Shown in pieces: positions 1 through 8,932 of a stretch of DNA of 64,000 nucleotides. Below the pieces are notes generated by a model. The model saw only the letters and a list, made by a program, of their open reading frames with translations. It did not search any database and had not been told where the DNA came from. This stretch comes from Shouchella tritolerans (GTDB lineage Bacteria > Bacillota > Bacilli > Bacillales > Bacillaceae_D). Made by a program: the position numbers and the translations under genes. Each line of letters starts with the position of its first letter. Within the stretch, counting starts at the first letter, position 1. The DNA is taken from positions 434,001 to 498,000 of the forward strand of contig NZ_JAODPB010000001.1 in assembly GCF_025770735.1 (NCBI RefSeq), given 5' to 3'.

Positions 1-2
1 GC

Positions 3-665
3 AATCCAGAAAAATCGACTGAAACGATTCAAATTCCGAAATCACTAGGTTTTCTCCGCGACACATCTGTGGCTGTCTCTTTAACAATGGCGTTATTGTT
101 TTTTGCGATTACCCCTTTTGCTGGCATTGCCGTCATTGAAGAGTTAAGCGGAGGCACGAATTATGCCGTCTTTATCTTGATTCAAGCGATTACATTTGCG
201 GCAGGCGTCTACATCATCTTAGCTGGTGTGCGCATGGCCATCGGCGAGATTGTCCCAGCCTTTAAAGGCATTGCCGATAAATTTGTAAAAGGGGCGAAAC
301 CAGCCCTTGACGCACCCACTGTTTTCCCGTTCGCGCCAAATGCGGTTATTATTGGTTTTCTTTGTAGTTTCGCTGGCGGGATTGCATCCATTTTCTTACT
401 CCCGCTAGTTGGTTTAACGGTCATTGTTCCTGGGCTCGTTCCTCACTTTTTCTGTGGGGCAACCGCTGGTGTTTATGGGAATGCGACAGGAGGATTGCGT
501 GGAGCAGTGGTAGGGTCGTTTGTGAACGGCATTCTAATCTCGTTCTTGCCAGCGCTATTATTGCCAGTGTTAGGTTCACTTGGCCTTGAGAGCACTACGT
601 TTGGCGACACGGATTTCGGCATTATTGGCATTTTACTAGGCTATTTCATTCAGTTGTTTTCGTAA
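3..665 (+). CDS. ulaA: PTS ascorbate-type IIC permease (UlaA/SgaT family), 5' end outside window
   Basis: The frame is open from the window edge, so only the C-terminal 220 or so residues are present; full-length UlaA proteins are about 450-470 residues. The visible part is almost entirely membrane segments with glycine-rich loops, and includes the stretch PTVFPFAPNAVIIGFLCSF, which I recognise from the UlaA/SgaT family. These permeases bring L-ascorbate or a related sugar acid across the membrane with phosphorylation by IIA and IIB partners, which are not in view. An epimerase gene of the allulose-6-phosphate type follows after 38 bp and is probably in the same operon. That neighbour differs from the classic UlaD/E/F set, so the substrate may not be ascorbate. 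Confidence 0.85.
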   Translation, partial: NPEKSTETIQIPKSLGFLRDTSVAVSLTMALLFFAITPFAGIAVIEELSGGTNYAVFILIQAITFAAGVYIILAGVRMAIGEIVPAFKGIADKFVKGAKPALDAPTVFPFAPNAVIIGFLCSFAGGIASIFLLPLVGLTVIVPGLVPHFFCGATAGVYGNATGGLRGAVVGSFVNGILISFLPALLLPVLGSLGLESTTFGDTDFGIIGILLGYFIQLFS

Positions 666-703
666 GAGGGGGTTAAAAGAAAGACCAAAAAAGGAGTGGT
701 ACG

Positions 704-1393
704 ATGAAACCAGCATTTTCTCCCTCACTAATGTGTATGGATGTAACAAAGTTCCGCGAGCAAATTGAAACGTTAAATGGACGTGCTGACTTGTATCATG
801 TCGATGTAATGGACGGCCACTATGTGAAAAACTTAACGTTGTCCCCATTTTTTATTGAACAACTAAGCAAAGTGGCAACCATTCCAATTGATGCCCATTT
901 GATGGCAGAGAAGCCCAATGACTTTTTAGTGGATGCTTGTATCGACGCAGGCGCTTCGATCATTAGCATCCACCCAGAAGTCGTGCATGCAGAACTCTTT
1001 CGGACGATCGCCCACATTAAAAAACGCGGCTGCCAAGTAGGCATTGTCCTAAACCCGGCTACACCACTAGCGATCATTGAGCCTTTCGCTCACTTAATCG
1101 ACAAGCTGACGATTATGACAATTGACCCTGGTTTTGCAGGCCAACCCTTTCTGACAGAAATGGTGGAGAAAATCGCAGACGCAAAACGTTTCCGCGCTGA
1201 GCAAGGGCTAGCTTTTACATTAGAAGTCGATGGATCATGCAACGAAAAGACGTTCAAGCAACTTGCGCAAGCAGGCAACGAAACGTTCATCGTCGGTACT
1301 TCAGGGCTGTTTGGCCTAGACCGCGACTTATCGACTGCTTGGGAAAAGATGGAGGCGATTTTCCGTAAACAAACAGAAGGGATGTATGTTTAG
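704..1393 (+). CDS. alsE: D-allulose-6-phosphate 3-epimerase (AlsE-like)
   Basis: A 229-residue TIM-barrel epimerase of the ribulose-phosphate 3-epimerase superfamily. It matches E. coli AlsE more closely than Rpe: the start SPSLMCMD, the loop YHVDVMDGHYVKNLTLSPFF, MTIDPGFAGQPF, EVDGSCN and FIVGTSGLF are all AlsE-like. The metal-site residues His32, Asp34 and His65, and the Asp in EVDGS, are present. The ATG at 704 follows the ribosome site AAGGAGT. The known reaction is C3 epimerisation of D-allulose 6-phosphate to fructose 6-phosphate, feeding glycolysis. Its position just behind a PTS IIC gene suggests it processes the phosphorylated sugar delivered by that transporter. Assignment to AlsE rather than Rpe is by remembered sequence similarity. 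Confidence 0.85.
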   Translation: MKPAFSPSLMCMDVTKFREQIETLNGRADLYHVDVMDGHYVKNLTLSPFFIEQLSKVATIPIDAHLMAEKPNDFLVDACIDAGASIISIHPEVVHAELFRTIAHIKKRGCQVGIVLNPATPLAIIEPFAHLIDKLTIMTIDPGFAGQPFLTEMVEKIADAKRFRAEQGLAFTLEVDGSCNEKTFKQLAQAGNETFIVGTSGLFGLDRDLSTAWEKMEAIFRKQTEGMYV

Positions 1394-1433
1394 AGCTGAG
1401 CATCTTGCAATTACAATTACTTGAGAAACGAAA

Positions 1434-1466
1434 GAGGGGGCTGTTCAGATAAAGGAACACCCCCTC
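1434..1466 (-). terminator. Rho-independent terminator of the ABC importer operon
   Basis: Arms GAGGGGG (1434-1440) and CCCCCTC (1460-1466) extend inward by TGTTC/GAACA with one bulged base, giving a 12-bp stem. On the minus strand it is followed by TTTCGTTT. It lies directly after the stop codon of the minus-strand ATPase gene. Confidence 0.75.
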
Positions 1467-1471
1467 ATAGA

Positions 1472-2227
<756 letters not shown>

Positions 2228-2995
2228 CTATTTCCGATAATTCGGATGCCAGCGAAGCGCTTTTTTCTCCCCGAATTGGGCGATAATGTCCGCCAGCTTG
2301 CCAAAAAGGGCATAGATGATAATGGTAACGATAATCACTTCTGTTTGCATAAACTGCCGTGCATTCATGGCCAAATAGCCGATGCCGTCGCTTGTGGCAA
2401 TGGTTTCAGCGACAATTAATGTCAACCACATCACTCCAAGGGCATAGCGAATGCCGACAAAAATGGAAGGCAACGCCCCAGGGAGGTAGACATGGCGGAA
2501 AAGCCCCCAGCCTTGTAGCCCATACATTTTCCCCATTTCAATATAGCCTCGATTGACGCTGCGAATGCCATGCAATGTATTAATGTAGATCGGGAACATG
2601 ACACCTAGGGCAACGAGAAAAATTTTCGACGCTTCCCCGATCCCGAGCCAGACGATCACAAGGGGCAGCAGGGCGAGGTGAGGAATGTTGCGGATCATTT
2701 GCACAAACGTATCAACCGTGTAAAAGGACCACGTCGACCAGCCGTTCAAAATGCCAAGCAGGAGCCCGACCGCGCCGCCAATGAGTAAGCCGATGAACGC
2801 TCGATATAAACTAATTTGAATATGCTCTAAAAGTGTGCCTGAAACGATCAGCTCATAGAAGGACTCGAGCACCGACGTCGGTGCTGGAAACAAACTAGGA
2901 GAGACGATTTCAAGTATCGATATGATTTGCCAGATAACAAGGAACAACAGCGGCAGCATCCAAGGAAGAATTTGTTTTTGAAATGTATTCGTCAT
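2228..2995 (-). CDS. ssuC: ABC transporter permease, SsuC-like
   Basis: A 255-residue inner-membrane permease with about six hydrophobic segments and the binding-protein-dependent transport domain. The cytoplasmic EAA-type loop is visible as EMGKMYGLQGWGLFRHVYLP with its invariant glycine, followed by GALPSIFVG. Length and layout fit SsuC/TauC. The gene sits 15 bp after the binding-protein gene and 12 bp before the ATPase gene, so it is translated from the same operon. It forms the channel through which the ligand passes. Confidence 0.85.
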   Translation of the reverse strand: MTNTFQKQILPWMLPLLFLVIWQIISILEIVSPSLFPAPTSVLESFYELIVSGTLLEHIQISLYRAFIGLLIGGAVGLLLGILNGWSTWSFYTVDTFVQMIRNIPHLALLPLVIVWLGIGEASKIFLVALGVMFPIYINTLHGIRSVNRGYIEMGKMYGLQGWGLFRHVYLPGALPSIFVGIRYALGVMWLTLIVAETIATSDGIGYLAMNARQFMQTEVIIVTIIIYALFGKLADIIAQFGEKKALRWHPNYRK

Positions 2996-3010
2996 GTTGG
3001 CACCTACTTG

Positions 3011-4009
3011 TTATTCAATGTTGTCTGTTGCCCATGCTGCATCAACAGGCATGATTTCGGAAACATCGACTTCGTTCTCGATGAGGCCGATGCGGTAATA
3101 ATCATCCGCCTGTTTTTGCTGGGCAGCGATGATTTCTTCATCAATATTTTCAACGCCGTAGTCACGGCGATTCACGACAGTATCCAAAATCTCTTTCTCA
3201 ATTCCAATCATGTTAGAGAGCATTTCCGCAACTTCATCTGGATTCTGATTGGCCCATTGATCGGAACGGTTCGTTTCTTCTAGCAAAATTTGAATCAGTT
3301 CTGGCGATTCCTCGGCAAATTGCGGTGTGGAAAAATAGAATGTCCGGTTCGGGTACCCCTCGACATTGTGATCGAGTGTTTTCACGTCAAGGGTATGCTC
3401 GACTCCGGCAAAAAATGGATCCCATGAAGCCAGTGCATCGACTTCACCCGTCTCAAGCGCGGAACGGCCTTGTGAGGCATCGCCCATATAATGAAAATCA
3501 ACATCTTCGGCACTCAGCCCCTCAGCTTCAAGAGCAAGAATCGCCAAATAGTGGTGGTTGCCTCCTTTTAGGGCCGCAATGCTTTTGCCTTTTAAATCCG
3601 CTACTGTTTCAATGCCAGAATCAGACTTTACCATGATCCCCACGCCTTGTTCGTGAGGAAGGCTAGCACCGACATAAACGATGTCACGACCTTGGGCTTG
3701 TGCAAAAATGCCAGGACCGTCGGCCGCGTTTCCATAATCAATGTTGTTGGTTGACAAGGCCTCCATGACGGCATTCCCTTGGTCAAATTCAATCCATTCA
3801 ACCGATACATCCAGTCCTTCCTCTTCAATTCGCTCTTCTAAATAGCCACTTTCTTTCAGTACATTTAGCGTATTTCCAGTTTGAAAGCCGACGCGGATTG
3901 TTTGTTCAGCGTTTGCTTCTGATGGGGACGTTGACTGGCTTCCGCACGCCGTCAAGATTCCGCCACCTAGTAAAACGAAAGCTAGAGTCGGTATTGTTGA
4001 TTTACGCAT
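3011..4009 (-). CDS. ssuA: ABC transporter substrate-binding lipoprotein, SsuA-like
   Basis: I chose the ATG at 4009, which has GGAGGAGAG upstream and gives a proper lipoprotein signal: MRK, a hydrophobic stretch, and the lipobox LTAC, so the mature protein starts at Cys24. A longer in-frame start at 4045 would spoil the signal peptide. The mature part is of the NMT1/SsuA/TauA type (periplasmic-binding fold II), with IRVGFQTGNTLNVLKESGYLEERI-like beginning and a SWDPFFAGVE motif. It captures a small anion outside the membrane and delivers it to the SsuC-like permease. The start overlaps the end of the VOC gene by 8 bp (within ACACATGCGTAA), showing tight coupling of the two genes. Confidence 0.85.
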   Translation of the reverse strand: MRKSTIPTLAFVLLGGGILTACGSQSTSPSEANAEQTIRVGFQTGNTLNVLKESGYLEERIEEEGLDVSVEWIEFDQGNAVMEALSTNNIDYGNAADGPGIFAQAQGRDIVYVGASLPHEQGVGIMVKSDSGIETVADLKGKSIAALKGGNHHYLAILALEAEGLSAEDVDFHYMGDASQGRSALETGEVDALASWDPFFAGVEHTLDVKTLDHNVEGYPNRTFYFSTPQFAEESPELIQILLEETNRSDQWANQNPDEVAEMLSNMIGIEKEILDTVVNRRDYGVENIDEEIIAAQQKQADDYYRIGLIENEVDVSEIMPVDAAWATDNIE

Positions 4010-4835
4010 GTGTCTCTCCTCCGTTGAAAACATAATGCCCCCCATGAAGCGTAAACTGTTCCGTACGACCAGAGCCTGTTAACATAAGCTGAAACGGCCG
4101 TTCGCCTCGTTGTTCTAAAAACTCTTTCACCGGCCCTTCTCCTTTTGGTTGGGCAAATTTCAAACTCCCTCCAACAAGCTGCAATGTGTAGATGTCGGCG
4201 TTTAAGCGTCGATCATAAATCGAGCCTTTGTGTTCTAAGTCAAACCACTCAGCCCATTTAAAAGCGGTTTGCTTTGCATCGTTGACAGCCATTAATAGGC
4301 TATCGATTTTCCACTGACCAGCAGAATGAGGGGCAATCACTTGGGCTTCCTTTAATTCGTTTAATCGCTCTTGGTCGGTTTCGTGCCAGTCAATAAAGAA
4401 AGGAAGGGGTAATTCTGACCCTTCTTCACCGACGAATAGGAGTGACCATTCCAACAGTTTGCCGTCGGGCCGTTTCCGGCTTAGAGGCACTGGGCCGTTC
4501 ACGGTTAAGCCTTTTTGTTTGAATGTTTGTGCAAGCTTATTTAAATCCCGAGTGCGCAAACAAATTTTAGCGAAACCTTCAGTAAATTTATCACGTACAA
4601 TGGTAGAAAAAGGACTGTAGGCTACATCCTGTGCTCCTACTTTGTCAAATAGGGGACGGTCATCAATGCTTAAAAACTCAATATACTCCATGCCGAAATG
4701 AAGCAACGTATTGTATGAGCCTCGTTGTTCGTGGCGTCCTCCATAAACCGTGTGAAAGCCTTTATCAATAAAGCGCTCCTTTATCGTGTGTGCATTATCC
4801 ACATAGTGAATCACATGATCAAAGGCAAGGACCAT
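4002..4835 (-). CDS. VOC-fold (glyoxalase-like) protein at the head of the ABC operon
   Basis: A 277-residue protein starting AFDHVIHYV, typical of the vicinal-oxygen-chelate/glyoxalase-like family (Glyoxalase_3 type), with two tandem half-domains. I place the start at the ATG at 4835, 8 bp after AAGGAG; a GTG at 4844 lies too close to that site. The family contains metal-dependent dioxygenases, lyases and enzymes without a known reaction. Its position as first gene of a sulfonate/taurine-type import operon, overlapping the binding-protein gene, suggests that it acts on the imported compound. No SsuD/TauD-type oxygenase is present here. The function is otherwise unknown. Confidence 0.75.
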   Translation of the reverse strand: MVLAFDHVIHYVDNAHTIKERFIDKGFHTVYGGRHEQRGSYNTLLHFGMEYIEFLSIDDRPLFDKVGAQDVAYSPFSTIVRDKFTEGFAKICLRTRDLNKLAQTFKQKGLTVNGPVPLSRKRPDGKLLEWSLLFVGEEGSELPLPFFIDWHETDQERLNELKEAQVIAPHSAGQWKIDSLLMAVNDAKQTAFKWAEWFDLEHKGSIYDRRLNADIYTLQLVGGSLKFAQPKGEGPVKEFLEQRGERPFQLMLTGSGRTEQFTLHGGHYVFNGGETHA

Positions 4836-4851
4836 CTCCTTCACTCCTTCA

Positions 4852-4903
4852 TTTATTTATTAATCCTATTAATTTTATATGATTTATAAATTTAATAAAT
4901 AAA
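4852..4903 (-). promoter_or_regulatory. AT-rich inverted repeat upstream of the VOC-ABC operon
   Basis: The 12-bp arms TTTATTTATTAA (4852-4863) and TTAATAAATAAA (4892-4903) are perfect reverse complements, 28 bp apart, immediately upstream of the operon start. The stretch between them also contains ATTAAT twice. It is likely the promoter/operator region of the operon; the regulator is not identifiable. Confidence 0.45.
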
Positions 4904-5245
4904 GTTTAGGGGAAGGTCCTCAATGTGTCAACCACTTTTGTTTTACAGTTTTGCAAAGAACTGTTTAGAAAAAAAGGGTGTTGATGGTACAAGTTGGTGA
5001 ATACGGAGAAGCGAAACGAGTGTGTGAGAAACAACGTACGGGTAGGTTAAAGGAGGAAACGGGCGCGTCTGTATTAAGAGTGCTTGCCCATCGAAACGAG
5101 AAGCCCTTGCCGTTTTTAGTCAACAGCGGTCATTTCATTCTTCTGGCAAACATAGGCTGCAGGCTCGTTTTTCAACGACATCGATTGTTCGATGCCGATG
5201 GAATTCTCTAGCATGTACAATAGCAGTGGATATCAAAATAGGAAA
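4904..5245. other. Intergenic stretch without a convincing gene
   Basis: A 77-codon open frame at 4978-5211 (plus) has no good ribosome site and no recognisable protein features. I see no tRNA or terminator. It probably holds the divergent promoters for the minus-strand ABC operon and the gene at 5259. Confidence 0.4.
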
Positions 5246-5258
5246 AGGGGATCTGTAA

Positions 5259-6080
5259 ATGAAACTACATGCGAAGAAACTAAAAACATTTCGACGTTTA
5301 CACCAACAACCGTCAACGTTTGTACTCCCTAATGCGTGGGATGCGATGAGCGCAAAAATGTTTGAAGCTGGCGGTTTTAAAGCGATTGGAACAACGAGTG
5401 CCGGCATTGCTGCTTCCTTAGGTTACCCCGATGGCCAACATCTGCCTCGCGCTAAAATGGTTGATGCTGTAAGGAATATCGCCAATTCAGTAGCGATTCC
5501 CGTTAGTGCCGATATTGAAGCAGGATACGGGCAATCCGTTGCCAAGATTGTGCAAACCGTAAAAGCAGTCGCAGCGGCTGGGGCAGTCGGCATTAACATT
5601 GAAGATGGAACAGGCGACCCTAGTAAACCTGTCTTCTCCATTTCCGAACAAACAGAAAAAATCGCGGCCATTAAAGCCAACCATACGTCGCTATTTGTGA
5701 ATGCCCGTACAGACATCTATTGGCTAAATATCGGCGATCCTTTATCCCGTTTCCAGGAAGCTACAAAGCGTGCAAAAGCTTACCAAGAAGCAGGCGCAGA
5801 TTGCCTGTTTATTCCTGGGCTTACGGACAGGGGAGAAATACAAAAAATGAGGGCGGCCATTTCTTGCCCGATCAATTTGTTGGTTGATCCGGAAATGCCC
5901 TCCCTCACGGAGTTGTCTGCAATAGGAATTGAAAGGCTAAGTTGCGGCTCTGCCCCATTTCGGGCAACCGCTACATTGCTTGCTGCCATTTGCGAACAGA
6001 TCGTCAACGACCAAACGTTTTCCCATTTGACCAAGGATGTGCTTTCCTATAGCAGCATAACGAAAATCATGAGTCAGTAG
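5259..6080 (+). CDS. Isocitrate lyase / PEP mutase superfamily protein
   Basis: A 273-residue TIM-barrel protein of the ICL/PEP-mutase family. The start is the ATG after GGGGATCTGTAA. Visible family motifs are FVLPNAWDAMSA (substrate loop), the metal-binding ADIEAGYG, GINIEDGTGDP and NARTDIYW. The KKCGH catalytic loop of true isocitrate lyases is absent, and the length is shorter than 2-methylisocitrate lyase, so it belongs to the common uncharacterised bacterial subgroup. These enzymes make or break C-C or P-C bonds next to a carboxylate (oxaloacetate hydrolase, carboxyvinyl or methylisocitrate lyase activities are known). It appears to be a single-gene unit followed by the convergent sdpI. 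The precise reaction is unknown. Confidence 0.8.
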   Translation: MKLHAKKLKTFRRLHQQPSTFVLPNAWDAMSAKMFEAGGFKAIGTTSAGIAASLGYPDGQHLPRAKMVDAVRNIANSVAIPVSADIEAGYGQSVAKIVQTVKAVAAAGAVGINIEDGTGDPSKPVFSISEQTEKIAAIKANHTSLFVNARTDIYWLNIGDPLSRFQEATKRAKAYQEAGADCLFIPGLTDRGEIQKMRAAISCPINLLVDPEMPSLTELSAIGIERLSCGSAPFRATATLLAAICEQIVNDQTFSHLTKDVLSYSSITKIMSQ

Positions 6081-6103
6081 ACGAGCTGATTGCTTTCAAG
6101 CGC

Positions 6104-6742
6104 CTAATGGCCGACGATTCGTTTATGAAGAATGTACGAGTAAGCCATCGGTACGCCTACGAGTACAACAATCAGTCCAACGGACAAAACCGCACTGACG
6201 CTTCTCGGCAAAAACGGTTCGATGATAAGAAGCAAGCCCCCGCCTATAAACAGGCGGCCGCCAAGACGGTGTGTTTTTCGCCAAACCTCGTCATTGCTGA
6301 TGGTCCACGGAGTTTTTATGCCAACAAACCAGTTAGGCTTAATCGTCTGCATGTAGTTTCCTAGAATAATAAAGAGGATTCCTATTGCAACGGGCACGAC
6401 GCGATTGATTGAAACGGGGGCGCCTATGCCTGTGAGGACCGTCACAATGCTAATGGCGAGAGAAAGGGCGATGAGCACGTTGCACATAATCGAATAGGTC
6501 CGTGTAAATTTGTTGTAGTTGTCTTTTTTCGGGTCTAGGCGGGGCAAGAATAGCAACATCGCATAAATGGCAATCAAGATTCCATTAAGAAGCAAGAAGG
6601 CAGAGAACGTTGGAGCATAGCGGTCCACTTCTCCATTCACTCCCCAATGTACTGGCATTTCTGCAGGCAAGTGTTTATAAGCAAAAAGCCATACAAGCAG
6701 AGAAATCGTGATCGCTAAAAGCGGAAAGAGATGTTTTTTCAT
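6104..6742 (-). CDS. sdpI: SdpI-family membrane immunity protein
   Basis: A 212-residue membrane protein with about six transmembrane segments. It has the DUF1648-type N-terminus (LPAEMPVHWGVNGEVDRYA) and the central GNYMQTIKPNWFVGIKTPWT motif, which is diagnostic of SdpI; B. subtilis SdpI is 207 residues. In B. subtilis SdpI protects against the SDP cannibalism toxin and also acts as a signal receptor that holds the repressor SdpR at the membrane. The start overlaps the sdpR stop by four bases (ATGA). No sdpABC toxin genes are visible nearby, so this is an immunity module without its toxin in this window. Confidence 0.88.
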   Translation of the reverse strand: MKKHLFPLLAITISLLVWLFAYKHLPAEMPVHWGVNGEVDRYAPTFSAFLLLNGILIAIYAMLLFLPRLDPKKDNYNKFTRTYSIMCNVLIALSLAISIVTVLTGIGAPVSINRVVPVAIGILFIILGNYMQTIKPNWFVGIKTPWTISNDEVWRKTHRLGGRLFIGGGLLLIIEPFLPRSVSAVLSVGLIVVLVGVPMAYSYILHKRIVGH

Positions 6743-7011
6743 GATTGTTTTCCTCCTTTTTCAAAAAAGCCCATTGTCCAGGACAGCAGTTCCTGAAATA
6801 CGGTTAAGTTGAGCGAGTAATAGACGAACTGACCTTTTTTCTCGTCCTGGACGAGATGAGCGGCCTTTAACAGTTTTAAATGCTGGGAAATGCTTGGCTT
6901 TGACATTTGAAAATGGTTCGCAATCTCGCCAGCGGTTAAATCTTGTTCTTTAAGCAAATCAAGGATTTTTCGCCTCGTTGGATCGGCTAACGCTTTAAAT
7001 GCTTCGTGCAT
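6739..7011 (-). CDS. sdpR: SdpR, ArsR-family autorepressor
   Basis: A 90-residue winged-helix regulator starting at the ATG at 7011, preceded by AAGGAGG; this matches the B. subtilis SdpR length. The DPTRRKILDLLK start, the recognition helix MSKPSISQHLKLLK and GQFVYYSLN are very close to SdpR. It lacks the metal-binding cysteines of metal-sensing ArsR proteins. In B. subtilis it represses the sdpRI operon until SdpI, on meeting the toxin, sequesters it. A perfect 28-bp palindrome lies just upstream and is the probable operator. Confidence 0.9.
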   Translation of the reverse strand: MHEAFKALADPTRRKILDLLKEQDLTAGEIANHFQMSKPSISQHLKLLKAAHLVQDEKKGQFVYYSLNLTVFQELLSWTMGFFEKGGKQS

Positions 7012-7037
7012 CAGGAGCCTCCTTTCAAACACGATAC

Positions 7038-7065
7038 ATTTAAGTAATTAAGAAATTACTTAAAT
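7038..7065. promoter_or_regulatory. SdpR operator: perfect 12-bp inverted repeat
   Basis: ATTTAAGTAATT (7038-7049) and AATTACTTAAAT (7054-7065) are perfect reverse complements with a 4-bp spacer. A further half-site-like TACTTAACTAA follows. Position just upstream of sdpR makes it the likely autoregulatory operator. Confidence 0.75.
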
Positions 7066-7168
7066 ACTTAACTAATGTAAGCATACAGGAATACCGTCTA
7101 ATTTTCAAGTGCCCTGTTGGCAAGCTGGAAGAAGAAACGTTAATTAAACGTTTGTTTAATGGACAAGA

Positions 7169-8071
7169 TCACTTGCCGTACTTGAAACGAGTTTGTTTAC
7201 AATGGGAAATAAACCGTTGGACGAGTTCATTTTGCCGCTCCTGTTTTCTCGTGCAGATGGCAATGTTGTTGATGATGTGGACATGTTCGACATAGACGCG
7301 CGCTAAATCGCCCCGTTTAATATGTTCCTTCGCTACTAAAGAGGAAACGAAATTGACGCCAAAACCAGCCATAACAGCAGAAAGGGCTTCGTTCAATCCA
7401 CTGAATTGCAAAGCAATCGTTGGCGGTTTTACTTGGTTGGCCTGGCATAATGCAAATAATTGCGCCCTTGTCGAGCTGCCTTTTTCCCGCATGACAAATG
7501 GCTCAACGACCACTTCCGCCAACGTAACTCGTTGATTGGCCAATCGATGGGAGGGAGCGGCCACAAACCAAAGCTCATCTTCTAACCATTTATCCCAAAC
7601 AAATTCTTCCACACGTTTGTCGATGCTGCCTGCATACATCGCTACATCCACTTTGTAACGGGCCAGTTTTTCAAATGCCTGTTGGGAATTGACCGTTTCA
7701 ATTTGCAAATCGATTGTAGGATGCTGTACTTTGAATGCTCCTGCTAACTGTGGCAATAAGAAGTTTGCAGGAAGATAAGTGGCAGCGACATGAATGTGCC
7801 CCGCGCCTACATCGCGAAATTCTTGAACAAATGCTTCAATATGGGCTTCAACCGCGAATAACGTTTCCGCTTTGTCAGCAAGCTGTTTTCCAAATGGCGT
7901 AGGCACAATCCCCCTGCCGTCCTTTTGCAGCAAAGGCATGTCTAATTCGGCTTCAAACGCTTTTAGTTGGCTAGAAACAGCTGGCTGGCTAATGTGCAAA
8001 GCTTGTGCTGCTTTGGTGATGGTTCCTGTGCGCACCACCGTATAAAACAACCGAAGTCCATGAAGATTCAT
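7169..8071 (-). CDS. LysR-family transcriptional regulator
   Basis: A 300-residue LysR-type regulator. The ATG at 8071 gives the canonical N-terminus MNLHGLRLFYTVV with the helix-turn-helix AAQALHISQPAVSSQLKAFE at about residues 20-40; the frame extends further upstream but without a family match. The C-terminal part is a substrate-binding-like effector domain. It is divergent from an O-methyltransferase gene 119 bp away, which is the usual arrangement for a LysR regulator and its target. CysL/CbbR-like proteins share this general look, but I cannot name the effector. Confidence 0.85.
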   Translation of the reverse strand: MNLHGLRLFYTVVRTGTITKAAQALHISQPAVSSQLKAFEAELDMPLLQKDGRGIVPTPFGKQLADKAETLFAVEAHIEAFVQEFRDVGAGHIHVAATYLPANFLLPQLAGAFKVQHPTIDLQIETVNSQQAFEKLARYKVDVAMYAGSIDKRVEEFVWDKWLEDELWFVAAPSHRLANQRVTLAEVVVEPFVMREKGSSTRAQLFALCQANQVKPPTIALQFSGLNEALSAVMAGFGVNFVSSLVAKEHIKRGDLARVYVEHVHIINNIAICTRKQERQNELVQRFISHCKQTRFKYGK

Positions 8072-8190
8072 TCCGTCACCCCCAATATATAAACCATTGT
8101 TATAGATACCTAAAAAAGATCGATTATTTTTATAGTTATGTCGAGTATACACTAGAATTGTAAGCAAAATAACGAAAAGGGGTTGGGAAT

Positions 8191-8853
8191 GTGGAAAAGC
8201 AAACTTGGCAGTTCGTTGATTCGTATATGACGGAACGTTTGCGGATAGGGGATGAAGGTCTGGACGCAGCTTTAGCGAATAACCGCCAAAAGGGGTTGCC
8301 AGCTATTGATGTTTCGCCAACACAGGGGAAGCTTTTGACGCTGTTAGCAAGAATGAAAGGGGCCAAGCGCGTTCTTGAAATTGGTACGCTCGGCGGCTAC
8401 AGCACGATTTGCTTGGCGCAAGGGCTGTCAGACACGGGAAAAATCGTTACGTTGGAATATGAACCAAAACATGCTGCTTGTGCAAAGGAGAACATTGCTT
8501 TTGCCGGATATGCCGATCAGGTCGATATCATGGTGGGCCCCGCTCTTGAAAGCTTGCCTATCCTTCACCAGCAGCAGCAATCGTTTGACTTCATTTTTAT
8601 CGATGCCGATAAGCCTAACAATCCCCATTACTTAAAGTGGGCATTGAAATTGGCTGTTCCAGGCGCTGTCCTGATTGCTGATAACGTCATTCGCGACGGG
8701 GAAGTATTAAACGGCCATAGCACGGATCCACGTGTCCAAGGCATCCGCACATTTGTAGAATTATTGGAGCAAGAGGAACGGATTGAGGCGACTGCGATCC
8801 AGACAGTAGGCGAAAAAGGCTATGATGGCTTTATTTTAGGGATCGTTCACTAA
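8191..8853 (+). CDS. SAM-dependent O-methyltransferase (catechol/caffeoyl-CoA type)
   Basis: A 220-residue class I methyltransferase of the Methyltransf_3 family. The GTG at 8191 follows AAAAGGGG. SAM-binding motif I is VLEIGTLGGYSTICLA, the acidic end of the next strand is TLEYEPKH, and the metal-binding FIDADKPN is present. Family members methylate catechol-like hydroxyls with a divalent metal; some act on tRNA hydroxyuridine (TrmR), so the substrate is uncertain. It is divergent from the LysR regulator, which probably controls it, and ends at a strong terminator. Confidence 0.8.
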   Translation: MEKQTWQFVDSYMTERLRIGDEGLDAALANNRQKGLPAIDVSPTQGKLLTLLARMKGAKRVLEIGTLGGYSTICLAQGLSDTGKIVTLEYEPKHAACAKENIAFAGYADQVDIMVGPALESLPILHQQQQSFDFIFIDADKPNNPHYLKWALKLAVPGAVLIADNVIRDGEVLNGHSTDPRVQGIRTFVELLEQEERIEATAIQTVGEKGYDGFILGIVH

Positions 8854-8902
8854 TATAAAACACACGATGAAGAGAGGGCGACACCAATTTTAGGCAAGGG
8901 GA

Positions 8903-8932
8903 AGCGGGCTTCAAAAAAGAGCCTGCTTTTTT
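8903..8932 (+). terminator. Terminator of the O-methyltransferase gene
   Basis: Arms AGCGGGCT (8903-8910) and AGCCTGCT (8920-8927) pair with one G-T wobble, followed by a run of Ts. Confidence 0.8.

Noticed and set aside
4978-5211. 77-codon open frame
   Set aside because: No ribosome site, no recognisable composition; lies in a promoter-rich gap.
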